Shown here: piece by piece, positions 16,554 to 25,637 of the stretch
Position numbering within the stretch: position 1 is the stretch's first letter
How the letters are laid out: each line of letters begins with the position of its first letter
Source of the DNA: Hyphomicrobiales bacterium
GTDB taxonomy: Bacteria; Pseudomonadota; Alphaproteobacteria; Rhizobiales; Rhizobiaceae
DNA: 64,000 nt
Assembly: GCA_900471515.1 (NCBI GenBank)
Contig: UCFC01000035.1
Location: forward strand, 124,001 to 188,000
Reading direction: 5' to 3'
Program-made: the position numbers and the translations under genes
The notes under the pieces: model-generated
Database searches by the model: none
Seen by the model: the letters and a program-made list of their open reading frames with translations, nothing else
What the model was told of the DNA's origin: nothing

Positions 16554-17462
16554 ATGAAACTGTCGAAGCAGTTCCCGCTGAATGCGCTGCGCGTCTTCGA
16601 ATCCGTGGCCCGGCTCGGCAGTTTCACCAAGGCCGGCGACGAACTCGGCATGACGCAGACGGCCGTCAGCTACCAGATCAAGCTTCTGGAGGAGAATATC
16701 GGCGAGCCGCTGTTCCTGCGCCGGCCGCGCCAGATCGAACTGACGGAAGCGGGCAGGTATCTCGCCCCCAGGGTCTCCGACGCGTTCAACATCCTGATCG
16801 ACGCCATGGCTTCGATGCGCAAGGCGACCGAGGAAACGCTGACGATCCATTCGACGGCAACCTTCGCCCAGCAATGGCTGTCGCGCTACATCGGCTCCTT
16901 CCAGCTGCAGTTTCCGGATATCGCCGTCAGGCTCGTCACCTCGGGCAATCTCGTCGACTTCCAGAAGGAGACCGCCGATGTCGCGATCCGCTGGGGCCGC
17001 GGCGATTGGCCGGGCCTTATCAGCCACCGCATCATGAAGCTTGATTACGCCCCCATGCTGAGCCCGAAACTCGCTGCCGAAATCGGCGGCGTTCACGAGC
17101 CCGCGGACCTGCTGAAACTCCCCCTGATCAGCGCCGGCGACCCCTGGTGGGCGCAATGGTTTGCGGCAGCCGGCGTCGAGAACGCCGATCTTTCCCGCTA
17201 TCCGAAAAGCGAATTCGGCACGCAGATCCTCGATGCCAGCATCGCCATGGCCGGCGGCGGCGTCGCCATGCTCAATCCCGGCCACTTCCAGGACGATGTC
17301 GCCGCCGGAAGGCTGTACCAGCCCTTCGAACTGACGGGCTACGACGGGCGCGACTACTGGCTGGCCTATCCCGAGAACAGGCGCAACGTTCCGAAAATCA
17401 GGAATTTCCGGAAATGGCTGCTGGACAAATTCCATGTCGAGCAGGAAAGGCTCTCAGACTGA
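16554..17462 (+). CDS. LysR-family transcriptional regulator (GcvA-like)
   Basis: This is a 302-residue LysR regulator with the N-terminal winged helix (LNALRVFESVARLGSFTKAG, TQTAVSYQIKLLEENIG) and a periplasmic-binding-protein-like effector domain from about residue 90. The helix sequence and the KFPLNALR-like opening are typical of the GcvA/AmpR-like branch. It lies directly after the xdh operon. A role in purine or amino-acid catabolism is possible, but nothing in the sequence fixes the target. GAGA-type ribosome-binding sequence precedes ATG 16554. Confidence 0.92.
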   Translation: MKLSKQFPLNALRVFESVARLGSFTKAGDELGMTQTAVSYQIKLLEENIGEPLFLRRPRQIELTEAGRYLAPRVSDAFNILIDAMASMRKATEETLTIHSTATFAQQWLSRYIGSFQLQFPDIAVRLVTSGNLVDFQKETADVAIRWGRGDWPGLISHRIMKLDYAPMLSPKLAAEIGGVHEPADLLKLPLISAGDPWWAQWFAAAGVENADLSRYPKSEFGTQILDASIAMAGGGVAMLNPGHFQDDVAAGRLYQPFELTGYDGRDYWLAYPENRRNVPKIRNFRKWLLDKFHVEQERLSD

Positions 17463-17466
17463 GCGC

Positions 17467-17799
17467 TCAAAAGCCCATTTCAGGCGCATAGAAACATCGC
17501 GGCGTGTCCTCGTTCGGAAACAGGCAGATGTGATATTCGCTGTCGCCCGAATGCATCGCCTTGGTCATCGGCAGCAGAAAGACATGGTAGCGTGTCACGA
17601 GCCGGTGATCGCCAGGCTTCAGCGTCACGCGATAGCCGTAGGGCGTGATCGCCACGGTCTTGGACGGGATCATCTGGCAATCGCCGTTCTCGGCATTTCC
17701 ATTGCAACAATAGGGGTCGTAGCTCCACCCCGTACCGGCGTCGTGGGCTGTCGCGAACGACGCATAGGCAATCATCACACATGTCAGAATGCTGCGCAT
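17467..17799 (-). CDS. Small exported cysteine-containing protein
   Basis: This 110-residue protein has an N-terminal signal peptide (MRSILTCVMIAYASFATAHD; likely cleavage after ATA or TAH) and a compact mature domain with paired cysteines (YCCNGNAENGDC, HICLF, RCFY) that probably form disulfides in the periplasm. The start at 17799 is favoured by GGAG 9 nt upstream. It converges with the LysR gene, with 4 nt between stops. Similar short proteins occur across Rhizobiales without known function. Confidence 0.72.
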   Translation of the reverse strand: MRSILTCVMIAYASFATAHDAGTGWSYDPYCCNGNAENGDCQMIPSKTVAITPYGYRVTLKPGDHRLVTRYHVFLLPMTKAMHSGDSEYHICLFPNEDTPRCFYAPEMGF

Positions 17800-18039
17800 G
17801 GGCATCTTCTCCGTCGATGAATGCGCCGCCGGCATGATGCGGTTTCCCCTCATACCGGCGGCTTGCGTTTAAAAACTGTAACCCAAACTTCACATTTCAA
17901 GAAACCGCCTGCCCCGCATCGGAGCATCGGCGGAAAACAGGATGTCGCAGAAATCCGCGATTTTTTAAGGCACGCGAATGCCGTGCCCGCCTCATGCAAC
18001 CGGATTGCCACTCCAAATTGCGCGGATATAAATATTTCC

Positions 18040-19566
18040 ATGGAAGAGCAGCGATATGCTTTTGGCCGTTTCATGCTCGACCCCGCCAGCGGCGTGCTGC
18101 GGCGGGACGGCCAGCCAGTCCCGCTCGGCCAGCGCGCGATCGCGCTTCTCAAGGCGCTGCTCGATGCGGACGGCAGACCGGTCGGGAAGGAGGCGCTGAT
18201 CGAGGCGGGCTGGCCGGGGCTGATGGTGGAGGAAGGCAATCTCTCGGTCCAGATCGCGCATCTGCGCAAGGCGCTCGGGCAGCGGCCGGACGGCCAGGAA
18301 TGGATCGTCACGCTGCCGCGCCTCGGCTACCGGCTCTTGCGCAGACAGGCCGCCGTCGCCGAAACCGGGGATGACATATTTCCCTCGCTCGCGGTCCTGC
18401 CCTTCGAAAATCTGAGCGGCGATCCAAAGCAGCAGTATTTTGCCGACGGCATCGTCGACGACATCATCACGGCGCTCAGCCGCTTCACGTCCTTTGCCGT
18501 CATCGCCCGCAATACCAGCTTCGTCTATCGCGGCGGCGATATCAGGAAGATTGCCAGTGAGCTCGGCGTCAAATACGTGCTCGAAGGCAGCCTCAGCAAA
18601 TCCGGCAGCAGGCTGCGCATCTATGCCCGCCTCGTGGATGCGGTGGCCAATGTGCAGCTCTGGGCGCAAAGCTTCGACGGCGATCTCGAAGAGGTCTTCG
18701 AATTCCAGGACCGCATCACCGAATCCGTTGCCATAGGCATCGAGCCGCATGTCCACCACGCCGAGCTGGAGCGGGCGCGCCGGGAGCGGCCGGGCAGCGT
18801 TTCCGTCTATGACATCTGCCTGCAGGTCCTGCCGAAGATTCTGGCCGAAACCTCGGCCCAGAACGCCGAGGCGCATGCGCTGCTGACCGAGGCACTTGAG
18901 CGCGAACCGGACAATGCCCGCATCCTGGCACTTGCCTCCTACACGCTCGAACATCGCAGGACGATGGGTTGGCCGCCCTTCGGGCCTGACGATGCGGAAA
19001 AATGCGTGGCGCTCGCGCGCCGGGGCATCGCCTTGGCAAGGGGCGATGCGACGATCATGGCCACCTGCGGCATGTCGCTCATTCAGGTCGGGCGCGAATA
19101 TGATTGGGGCCTGGCGATCATGCAGGCCGCCGTCGACCTCAATCCGAACAGCCTCAACGTCGTCCTGCGGGCAGGAATTGCGCATCTTCATTGCGGCAAC
19201 CTCGATCGCGCGCAGGAATATCTCATGCGCGCCCACCGCCTGAGCCCGCTTGATCCTTATGCCCACATCACCTTCTGCGGCCTCGCCGATATCGAGATGA
19301 TCCGCGGCAATTACGAGCAGTCGCTTCTCTGGGCATCGCGCTCGCTGGCGCTGAACCCGAACTTCGATCCGACGGTCTGGATTCTGATCACCGACAACGT
19401 GAATCTCGGCCGCATCGACGAGGCCAGGCGCTTCCTGCAGCATCTCCTGCGCATCGCGCCCGACAGCACGCTGGCAAGCATCGCGGCCGGCCAGGCAACC
19501 AAGGTTCCCGAACGCCTGGCCCTCGTTCTGGACGGGCTGCGCCGCGCCGGCCTGCCCGAAGCTTAG
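18040..19566 (+). CDS. CadC-like winged-helix regulator with TolB-like/TPR sensor domain
   Basis: This 508-residue protein starts with an OmpR/PhoB-type winged helix (about residues 1-100; LRRDGQPVPLGQRAIALLKAL, then RKALGQRPDG and LPRLGYRLL). A FlgO/TolB-N-like segment follows (SLAVLPFENLSGDPKQQYFADG, about 115-230), then tetratricopeptide-like repeats to the end. No receiver domain and no transmembrane helix are evident, so it is a cytoplasmic one-component regulator. The same architecture is common as adenylate-cyclase-like ToxR relatives in rhizobia. The start at 18040 is in frame after an AT-rich promoter zone, and no stronger upstream ribosome-binding site was seen. Confidence 0.85.
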   Translation: MEEQRYAFGRFMLDPASGVLRRDGQPVPLGQRAIALLKALLDADGRPVGKEALIEAGWPGLMVEEGNLSVQIAHLRKALGQRPDGQEWIVTLPRLGYRLLRRQAAVAETGDDIFPSLAVLPFENLSGDPKQQYFADGIVDDIITALSRFTSFAVIARNTSFVYRGGDIRKIASELGVKYVLEGSLSKSGSRLRIYARLVDAVANVQLWAQSFDGDLEEVFEFQDRITESVAIGIEPHVHHAELERARRERPGSVSVYDICLQVLPKILAETSAQNAEAHALLTEALEREPDNARILALASYTLEHRRTMGWPPFGPDDAEKCVALARRGIALARGDATIMATCGMSLIQVGREYDWGLAIMQAAVDLNPNSLNVVLRAGIAHLHCGNLDRAQEYLMRAHRLSPLDPYAHITFCGLADIEMIRGNYEQSLLWASRSLALNPNFDPTVWILITDNVNLGRIDEARRFLQHLLRIAPDSTLASIAAGQATKVPERLALVLDGLRRAGLPEA

Positions 19567-19678
19567 GAACGTTTCGGCATTCTTTGGATCTTTTAGGCTG
19601 CCGCTAAAGGACCCGGCGCAGGCAGGCCGGGCAATCTCCTCTCATCGCGCAGACGGCGCACCAGCATGAGAGGTTACG

Positions 19679-19912
19679 ATGTTATCGCCCCTGACGATCC
19701 TGTCGCCCGACCAGGGCAAACTTACGCCGGCTCCCCGCTCGGTCGGCCAGTTCGATGCCCGCCTGCTGGCGGACATTGCCGATTGTATCGCCGAGCCCGA
19801 GGCACCGGCTTCGGCCGGCTCGCGGGCCGCCGCAATAGCGGCCTTCCTTCGCGGCAAGCTGCGGCTGCGGGCCACGCCCTCTGCACGACGGCCCCTGCCT
19901 GTGGAGCCCTGA
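19679..19912 (+). CDS. Small hypothetical protein
   Basis: This 77-residue ORF begins MLSPLTILSPDQGKL and has an Ala-rich central helix. GAGAGG is well spaced before the ATG. It has no recognisable domain. It faces the zinc-ribbon gene convergently, and the two ends nearly meet (19912 and 19914). The codon usage resembles real genes, but the length leaves doubt. Confidence 0.45.
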   Translation: MLSPLTILSPDQGKLTPAPRSVGQFDARLLADIADCIAEPEAPASAGSRAAAIAAFLRGKLRLRATPSARRPLPVEP

Positions 19913-19913
19913 A

Positions 19914-20108
19914 CTAGTGTTTCTTCTTCTGCTGCTCGGCAGCCGCAACGCGGTTCAGCATCGCCACCATCTTCTTCTTGATCGAGCCGTAGGTGCCGAG
20001 TTCGAAATTGCAGCTGAAGCAGGTGATGATGTCGCTGTCGATCGGCTGCGGGCGCGGAAACTTCATGCGCGTGTTGCGGCATTTCGGGCAAGGGACTTCG
20101 ATCTGCAT
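19914..20108 (-). CDS. Small zinc-ribbon protein
   Basis: This 64-residue protein carries two Cys pairs, CPKC (residues 7-10) and CFSC (about 30-33), spaced like a zinc ribbon, followed by a Lys-rich C-terminus (KKKMVAML, EQQKKKH). GAGGAG precedes ATG 20108. The fold suggests zinc binding and possibly contact with RNA, DNA or protein. Its specific role is unknown. It lies divergent from puuD. Confidence 0.68.
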   Translation of the reverse strand: MQIEVPCPKCRNTRMKFPRPQPIDSDIITCFSCNFELGTYGSIKKKMVAMLNRVAAAEQQKKKH

Positions 20109-20294
20109 GTTTCAGCGGCTCCTCAATAGCGTCGTTGGCGATGCCTTAGCACAAATGCCGCACCCGGCAAGCGCTTCCTGTCCCGCGAGCGCTTCCCGCA
20201 ATGCCTGCTGCGGCAAGAAACCCCACGTTCCCCCTTCCCTCGCTGGCGAATTTCTCGCAATCTCACGAGTCGGGAAGAAGAACAGGGGAACTGA

Positions 20295-21533
20295 ATGTAT
20301 GAATATGCCATAGCGTGGGAGTGGCTGGCCTTTGCGGCGCGCTGGTTCCATGTCGTCACCGCGATCGCCTGGATCGGGTCGTCCTTCTATTTCATCGCGC
20401 TCGACCTCGGCCTGGTAAAGCGCCCGCATCTGCCCGCCGGCGTCCACGGCGAGGAATGGCAGGTCCATGGCGGCGGCTTCTACCATATCCAGAAATATCT
20501 GGTGGCGCCGGCCGAGATGCCGGAACATTTGACCTGGTTCAAATACGAGAGTTATTTCACCTGGCTCTCCGGCTTCCTGATGCTGTGCATCGTCTATTAC
20601 GGCGGCGCCGATCTCTTCCTCATCGACCGCCATGTGCTGGATATTTCCAGGCCCGTCGCGATCCTGATTTCGCTCGCCTCACTCGCCGGCGGCTGGATCG
20701 TCTACGACCTGCTTTGCAAATCGCCGCTCGGCAGGAATACCTGGGGCCTGATGGCGGTTCTCTACGCCGTGCTGGTCTTCATGGCCTGGGGTTATACGCA
20801 GGTCTTCACCGGCCGCGCCGCCTTCCTGCATCTCGGCGCCTTTACCGCCACGATCATGTCGGCCAACGTCTTCATGATCATCATTCCCAACCAGAAGATC
20901 GTCGTTGCCGACCTGATCGCCGGCCGCACGCCGGATGCCAAATACGGCTATATGGCCAAGCAGCGCTCGCTCCATAACAACTACCTGACGCTGCCCGTCA
21001 TCTTCTTCATGCTGTCGAACCACTATCCGCTGGCCTTCGGCACCGCCTTCAACTGGGTGATCGCCGCGCTCGTCTTCCTGATGGGCGTCACGATCCGCCA
21101 CTGGTTCAACACCACGCATGCGCGCAAGGGCCGGCCGACCTGGACCTGGATCGTCACCGTCGTGCTCTTCATCCTCATCATGTGGCTGTCCACCGCGCCG
21201 AAGATGCTGACCGGCGAGGATCAGAGCGCGTCCGTGGCACCCGCCTTCCGGCAGTTCGCCGGCGACCCGCATTTCCCTGAAGTCAAGCAGCTGATCGGCA
21301 CGCGCTGTTCCATGTGCCATGCGGCAGAGCCGGTCTATGAGGGTATCGCCCGGCCGCCGAAGGGCGTAATCTTGGAAAACGACGCCGAAATCGCCGCCCA
21401 TGCCCGCGAAATCTATATACAGGCGGGCCGCAGCCATGCCATGCCGCCGGGCAACGTGACCGATATCACGCCCGACGAGCGCAGGCTGCTCGTCGCCTGG
21501 TTCGAAAGCGCAGTCGAAAGCAACAAAGAATGA
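20295..21533 (+). CDS. puuD: Membrane-bound urate hydroxylase PuuD with cytochrome c domain
   Basis: This 412-residue protein oxidises urate to 5-hydroxyisourate and passes electrons to the respiratory chain instead of making hydrogen peroxide. The N-terminal part (to about residue 300) has about eight transmembrane helices beginning with WLAFAARWFHVVTAIAWIG. The C-terminal cytochrome c domain has a haem-binding CSMCH and a likely axial Met in SHAMPPGN. It overlaps guaD by 4 nt (ATGA). No soluble uricase (uox) or HpxO-type monooxygenase gene is in the window, so this is the pathway's urate oxidase. Confidence 0.94.
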   Translation: MYEYAIAWEWLAFAARWFHVVTAIAWIGSSFYFIALDLGLVKRPHLPAGVHGEEWQVHGGGFYHIQKYLVAPAEMPEHLTWFKYESYFTWLSGFLMLCIVYYGGADLFLIDRHVLDISRPVAILISLASLAGGWIVYDLLCKSPLGRNTWGLMAVLYAVLVFMAWGYTQVFTGRAAFLHLGAFTATIMSANVFMIIIPNQKIVVADLIAGRTPDAKYGYMAKQRSLHNNYLTLPVIFFMLSNHYPLAFGTAFNWVIAALVFLMGVTIRHWFNTTHARKGRPTWTWIVTVVLFILIMWLSTAPKMLTGEDQSASVAPAFRQFAGDPHFPEVKQLIGTRCSMCHAAEPVYEGIARPPKGVILENDAEIAAHAREIYIQAGRSHAMPPGNVTDITPDERRLLVAWFESAVESNKE

Positions 21534-22840
21534 CCACGATACTCCTGCGCGGGCGCCTGCTCTCCTTCCGCCGCGCCCCGCTCAGCCTCGCAGACAGCGA
21601 GAGCTATCTTTACGAGGAAGACGGCGGCCTGCTGATCAAGGACGGCATCATCGCCGCCGTCGGCGCCTATGCCGATATCAGGGCCAAGGCACCGGCCGGG
21701 GTCAGCGAGACCGATCATCGCCCGCACCTCATCCTGCCCGGCCTCATCGACATGCACCTGCATTTCCCGCAGATGCAGGTGATTGCCTCCTATGCCGCCA
21801 ACCTCCTCGAATGGCTCAACACCTACACCTTCCCCGAGGAATGCCGCTTCGTCGAAAGCGCCCATGCGCAGAGGATCGCCACGCATTTCTACGACGAACT
21901 GATCCGCCACGGCACGACGACGGCCGTTGCCTATTGCTCGGTTCACAAGACCTCCGCCGACGCCTTTTTCGCCGAGGCCATGCGCCGCAACATGCGCATG
22001 GTCGGCGGCAAGGTGATGATGGACCGCAACGCGCCGCAGGGCCTGCTCGATACGCCTGAAATGGGTTACGACGAAACCCGGCAGGTGATCGCCGACTGGC
22101 ACGGCAAGGGCCGCAACCACGTCGCCATCACGCCGCGCTTCGCCATCACCTCGACGCCGGCGCAGATGGAAGCGACGGCAACGCTTGCCCGCGAATTTCC
22201 CGACCTGCATATCCAGACGCACCTGTCGGAAAACCACGACGAGATCAAATTCACCTGCGAGCTCTATCCGGAAGCGGCCGACTATACGGATATCTATGCG
22301 CGCTACGGCCTGCTCGGCCCGAAAAGCCTGTTCGGCCACGCTATCCATCTGTCGGAGCGCGAAGCCGACGCCATGAGCGAGTCCGGCGCGGTCGCCGTCC
22401 ATTGCCCGACCTCCAACCTCTTCCTCGGCTCCGGCCTCTTCCCGCTGAAGGCGCTTGCCCGCCGGGAAAAGCCCGTCCGCATCGGCGTCGCCACCGATAT
22501 CGGCGGCGGTTCCAGCTATTCCATGCTGCGCACGATGGACGAGGCCTACAAGATCCAGCAGCTTCTCGGCGAGCGGCTGAACCCGCTGGACAGCTACTAT
22601 TACATGACGCTCGGCAATGCCGAGGCGCTGTCGCTTGCCGACAGGATCGGCACGCTGGATGCCGGCACCGACGCCGACCTCGTCGTTCTCAACGCCGCAG
22701 CGACACCGGCCATGGCGCTGAAGATGGACGTCGTGAAGACCCTTCCCGAAGAGCTGTTCCTGCTGCAGACCATGGGCGACGACCGCGCCGTCGCGGAGAC
22801 CTACGTGGCCGGTGTGGCGATGAAGTCGTCCTTGAACTGA
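21530..22840 (+). CDS. guaD: Guanine deaminase
   Basis: This 436-residue amidohydrolase deaminates guanine to xanthine, which feeds XdhAB. Zinc ligands are visible in LIDMHLHFPQ, in the HLSE segment and in GHAIHL. HCPTSNLFLGSG and DIGGGSSYSML are typical of bacterial GuaD. It is translationally coupled to puuD. The toxin gene of the HigBA-like pair begins 30 nt downstream. Confidence 0.95.
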   Translation: MTTILLRGRLLSFRRAPLSLADSESYLYEEDGGLLIKDGIIAAVGAYADIRAKAPAGVSETDHRPHLILPGLIDMHLHFPQMQVIASYAANLLEWLNTYTFPEECRFVESAHAQRIATHFYDELIRHGTTTAVAYCSVHKTSADAFFAEAMRRNMRMVGGKVMMDRNAPQGLLDTPEMGYDETRQVIADWHGKGRNHVAITPRFAITSTPAQMEATATLAREFPDLHIQTHLSENHDEIKFTCELYPEAADYTDIYARYGLLGPKSLFGHAIHLSEREADAMSESGAVAVHCPTSNLFLGSGLFPLKALARREKPVRIGVATDIGGGSSYSMLRTMDEAYKIQQLLGERLNPLDSYYYMTLGNAEALSLADRIGTLDAGTDADLVVLNAAATPAMALKMDVVKTLPEELFLLQTMGDDRAVAETYVAGVAMKSSLN

Positions 22841-22870
22841 AGCGAAGGCAATGGTCGGCGGCGCCCTGAT

Positions 22871-23191
22871 ATGAGAATTATCGCACGCAGTACGCTCACG
22901 AAATTCGTCGCCAGCCTGGCGACCAGGCACGATCAACCCGCGGTCAAGGACGCTATCGATGTCTGGTTTTCGCTGACAAGCAAGGCGAACTGGAAAAGCG
23001 CGGCCGACGTCAAGAAAACCTTTGCCACGGCCAGCATCATCAATGCCGAGCGTATTGTATTTAATATCAAGGGAAACGATTTTCGCCTGGTCGTTGCCGC
23101 CGACTTTGAAAAATCCATCATTTGGATAAAATGGATCGGCACACACAAGGATTATGACCGTATCGACGTCGCTAAGGTGCAATATGGCTGA
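22871..23191 (+). CDS. higB: HigB-type mRNA interferase toxin
   Basis: This 106-residue RelE-superfamily toxin has the sequence pattern of the HigB group: an N-terminal MRIIARSTLTKFV, DVWFSLTSKANWKSAADVK, and RIVFNIKGNDFRLVVAADFEK, ending in IKWIGTHKDYDRID. Members cleave mRNA in the ribosomal A site. Toxin-first order and the 8-nt overlap with the next gene match higBA operons. Its base composition is less GC-rich than that of guaD, which fits horizontal arrival between guaD and lldD. Confidence 0.88.
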   Translation: MRIIARSTLTKFVASLATRHDQPAVKDAIDVWFSLTSKANWKSAADVKKTFATASIINAERIVFNIKGNDFRLVVAADFEKSIIWIKWIGTHKDYDRIDVAKVQYG

Positions 23192-23609
23192 CTTGAAACC
23201 GATCCATTCGGAGCAGGACTATAACGAAGCTCTTCAGGTGCTTGCCGAATTGTGGGGCGCCAAGAGCGGCACCCCGGAGGGCGACAAGCTCGATATTCTT
23301 GCGACGCTGATCGATGTCTATGAGAGCGAACATTTCCCCATGGACGCACCGACACCTGAAGCAGTAGCACTGTTCATGGCTGACGAGCGGCGTGATGAAA
23401 CCGACGCGCAGCAGGCGGCATTGCCGGAAAATCCCGTCTTCGAAATTTACGAAGACAAGAAAGGCAGTTTTCTGTTTCGGCTGGTGACGGGTACTGGGCA
23501 AACCGTCTTTCGTTCAGACGCTTTTTCCTCGAAGGCCGACGCCTTGAATGCCGTAAAACTACTTCAAAGAAGTGCCTCTGCTTCGCGAATTAACGAACAC
23601 GCGGCCTGA
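23184..23609 (+). CDS. Chimeric HigA-like antitoxin with a C-terminal DUF1508 domain
   Basis: The first ~70 of 141 residues match the HigA antitoxin N-terminus (MADLKPIHSEQDYNEALQ, LWGAKSGTPEGDKLDILATL, FPMDAPTPEA). In normal HigA an Xre-type helix-turn-helix (EQRGLTRKDLEP-like) follows. Here the sequence instead runs through a polar linker (ADERRDETDAQQ) into FEIYEDKKGSFLFRL and SSKADALNAVKLLQ, the pattern of the DUF1508/YegP domain. The start codon lies inside the end of higB (8-nt overlap). The N-terminal part should still neutralise HigB; operon autoregulation by a helix-turn-helix seems lost. The domain assignment is mine by eye. Confidence 0.8.
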   Translation: MADLKPIHSEQDYNEALQVLAELWGAKSGTPEGDKLDILATLIDVYESEHFPMDAPTPEAVALFMADERRDETDAQQAALPENPVFEIYEDKKGSFLFRLVTGTGQTVFRSDAFSSKADALNAVKLLQRSASASRINEHAA

Positions 23610-23751
23610 GATCTGCTCCCCGCCGCAAAAATGGATGCCGCAGTTGGCCGCAGGAGCGCGGCAATCACAATCGTTCCGTCCCCAATCCCCGCTCAACGCT
23701 TTGTCTGACAATGGTGTGGCCGACGGCCCTCCGAATACGCAGGTTTTCTTC

Positions 23752-24885
23752 ATGGCCAAGCCGCTGACCATCGCCGATCTCAAGAAAATGGCCCGGCGCC
23801 GGGTGCCGAAAATGTTCTTCGACTATGCCGATTCCGGCGCCTGGACGGAATCCACCTACGCGGCCAACGAGGCCGATTTCAAGGATATCAAGCTGCGCCA
23901 GCGCGTGCTGGTCGACATGACCAACCGCACGCTCGAGACGACGATGATCGGCCAGAAGGTGTCCATGCCGGTGGCGCTCGCCCCGACGGGCATGACCGGC
24001 ATGCAGCATGCCGATGGCGAGATGCTGGCGGCGCGGGCGGCGGAAGAATTCGGCGTGCCCTTCACGCTTTCCACCATGAGCATCTGCTCGATCGAGGATG
24101 TCGCCTCGGTCACGACGAAGCCTTTCTGGTTCCAGCTCTACGTCATGCGCGACAGGGGCTTCGTGGCCGATCTCATCAGCCGTGCCAAGGCCGCCAGATG
24201 CTCCGCGCTGGTGCTGACGGCCGATCTGCAGATCCTCGGCCAGCGCCACAAGGACCTGCGCAACGGCCTTTCGGCACCGCCGAAATTCACCCCGAAACAT
24301 ATCTGGCAGATGGCGAGGCGGCCCCTCTGGTGCATGGACATGATGAAGACGAAGCGGCGCAGCTTCGGCAATATTCTCGGCCACGCAAAGGACGTCACCA
24401 ACCTCTCGTCGATTTCGAAATTCACGCACGACCAGTTCGATCCGCAGCTGTCCTGGAAGGACGTGGCCTGGATCAGGCAACAGTGGGGCGGCCCCTTGAT
24501 CATCAAGGGGATCCTCGATGTCGAAGATGCCAAACACGCCGTCGAGACGGGCGCCGATGCGCTCATCGTTTCCAATCACGGCGGCCGCCAGCTCGATGGC
24601 GCGCCCTCCACGATCAGCATGCTGCCGCGGATCGTCGATGCCGTCGGCGATCGCATCGAAGTGCATCTCGATGGCGGCATCCGCTCCGGCCAGGACGTTC
24701 TGAAAGCCGTGGCGCTCGGCGCCCGCGGCACCTATATCGGCCGCCCCTTCCTCTATGGCCTCGGCGCCATGGGCAAGGAAGGCGTCACGCTGGCGCTCGA
24801 AATCATCCGCAAGGAGATGGACATGACCATGGCGCTCTGCGGCAAGCGCGACATCAAGGATGTCGATTCCTCGATCATCGCCTGA
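23752..24885 (+). CDS. lldD: FMN-dependent alpha-hydroxy-acid dehydrogenase (L-lactate dehydrogenase type)
   Basis: This 377-residue enzyme oxidises a 2-hydroxy acid, most often L-lactate, to the ketoacid with FMN and passes electrons to the quinone pool. Family landmarks are DYADSGAWTE, APTGMTGMQHADGE, STMSICSIEDVA, the active-site SNHGGRQLDGAPST (catalytic His and Arg) and the phosphate-binding DGGIRSGQDVLKA. The start MAKPLTI at 23752 matches the family; the upstream extension from 23572 does not. It sits inside the purine island. Glycolate oxidation cannot be excluded. Confidence 0.9.
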   Translation: MAKPLTIADLKKMARRRVPKMFFDYADSGAWTESTYAANEADFKDIKLRQRVLVDMTNRTLETTMIGQKVSMPVALAPTGMTGMQHADGEMLAARAAEEFGVPFTLSTMSICSIEDVASVTTKPFWFQLYVMRDRGFVADLISRAKAARCSALVLTADLQILGQRHKDLRNGLSAPPKFTPKHIWQMARRPLWCMDMMKTKRRSFGNILGHAKDVTNLSSISKFTHDQFDPQLSWKDVAWIRQQWGGPLIIKGILDVEDAKHAVETGADALIVSNHGGRQLDGAPSTISMLPRIVDAVGDRIEVHLDGGIRSGQDVLKAVALGARGTYIGRPFLYGLGAMGKEGVTLALEIIRKEMDMTMALCGKRDIKDVDSSIIA

Positions 24886-24895
24886 CGGCGGCAGG

Positions 24896-25636
24896 TTACG
24901 GCATGCGGCCTGTCGCGAGGGCTGACGCCCATTCCGGCCGGCCATTGGCTCCGGCCAGCGCCGACATGGCCATGTTGTCGTATCCGACATTGCGGAATTG
25001 CGCCGTCCAGCCGGCTGCCGATTTTTCCAGCACCGCATAGCTCGCCATCGCATGGCCGGTTTCGACCTTGTGCGGATAGGGCTTGTCGTCGTCATAGGCC
25101 GGGCAGCCGACGCTGCCGGGATTGACGATCAGGCGGCCGCCGGTCAGCGCGGCCATGCGCGGAATATGCGTGTGGCCGCAGAGGATCAGCGGCGCATCGA
25201 TACCCGCGGCCAGCGCTTCGATCTCGGCCTGCGGCCTGAGCACGACATTGCCGTCGGCAACGGCCATGTCCAGCCAGTAGAGGTTATCGTCGGCGGGCGT
25301 CGCATGGCAGAGATAGACCTCGCCCCGGTAGATCAGATCGACCGGCAGCGAGCGCAGCCAGTCGAGATGGGCGGGACCAAGCTGCCGAAAGGCAGCGGCA
25401 TCGGAAATATGCATGTCCTGCGGGCGCTGTTCGATCAGGTAGCGGTCGTGATTGCCCCGCACGGTCGGAATGGCAAGCGACAGGAGCCGCTCGGCCACCC
25501 TGCCCGCCTCCAGCGGACCGCTGAAACAATCGCCGAGGTTGACGATATCCGTAATGCCCCGCCCTGCGATATCCGCAAGCACGGCCTCCAGCGCAAGATC
25601 GTTTCCGTGGATATCGGCAATCGCGGCAAAACGCAT
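24896..25636 (-). CDS. Calcineurin-like metallophosphoesterase
   Basis: This 246-residue protein has the classical two-metal motif set: DIHGN (residue 8), GDCFSGP (about 36), GNHDR (about 60), and C-terminal GHTH (about 155) with a preceding His. It resembles the YfcE/MJ0936-like phosphodiesterase group. It is the last gene of the minus-strand ureide operon, with a 1-nt gap after uraH. A role in purine breakdown is suggested only by position. The substrate is unknown. It converges with lldD. Confidence 0.86.
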   Translation of the reverse strand: MRFAAIADIHGNDLALEAVLADIAGRGITDIVNLGDCFSGPLEAGRVAERLLSLAIPTVRGNHDRYLIEQRPQDMHISDAAAFRQLGPAHLDWLRSLPVDLIYRGEVYLCHATPADDNLYWLDMAVADGNVVLRPQAEIEALAAGIDAPLILCGHTHIPRMAALTGGRLIVNPGSVGCPAYDDDKPYPHKVETGHAMASYAVLEKSAAGWTAQFRNVGYDNMAMSALAGANGRPEWASALATGRMP

Positions 25637-25637
25637 G

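Noticed and set aside
19666..19917. Alternative 83-residue plus-strand ORF
   Set aside because: It overlaps the ORF at 19679 in another frame. The latter has the better-spaced GAGAGG and less Arg/Pro-biased content.
21413..23182. 589-residue minus-strand ORF
   Set aside because: It is antisense to guaD and higB; the composition is a mirror of the real genes.
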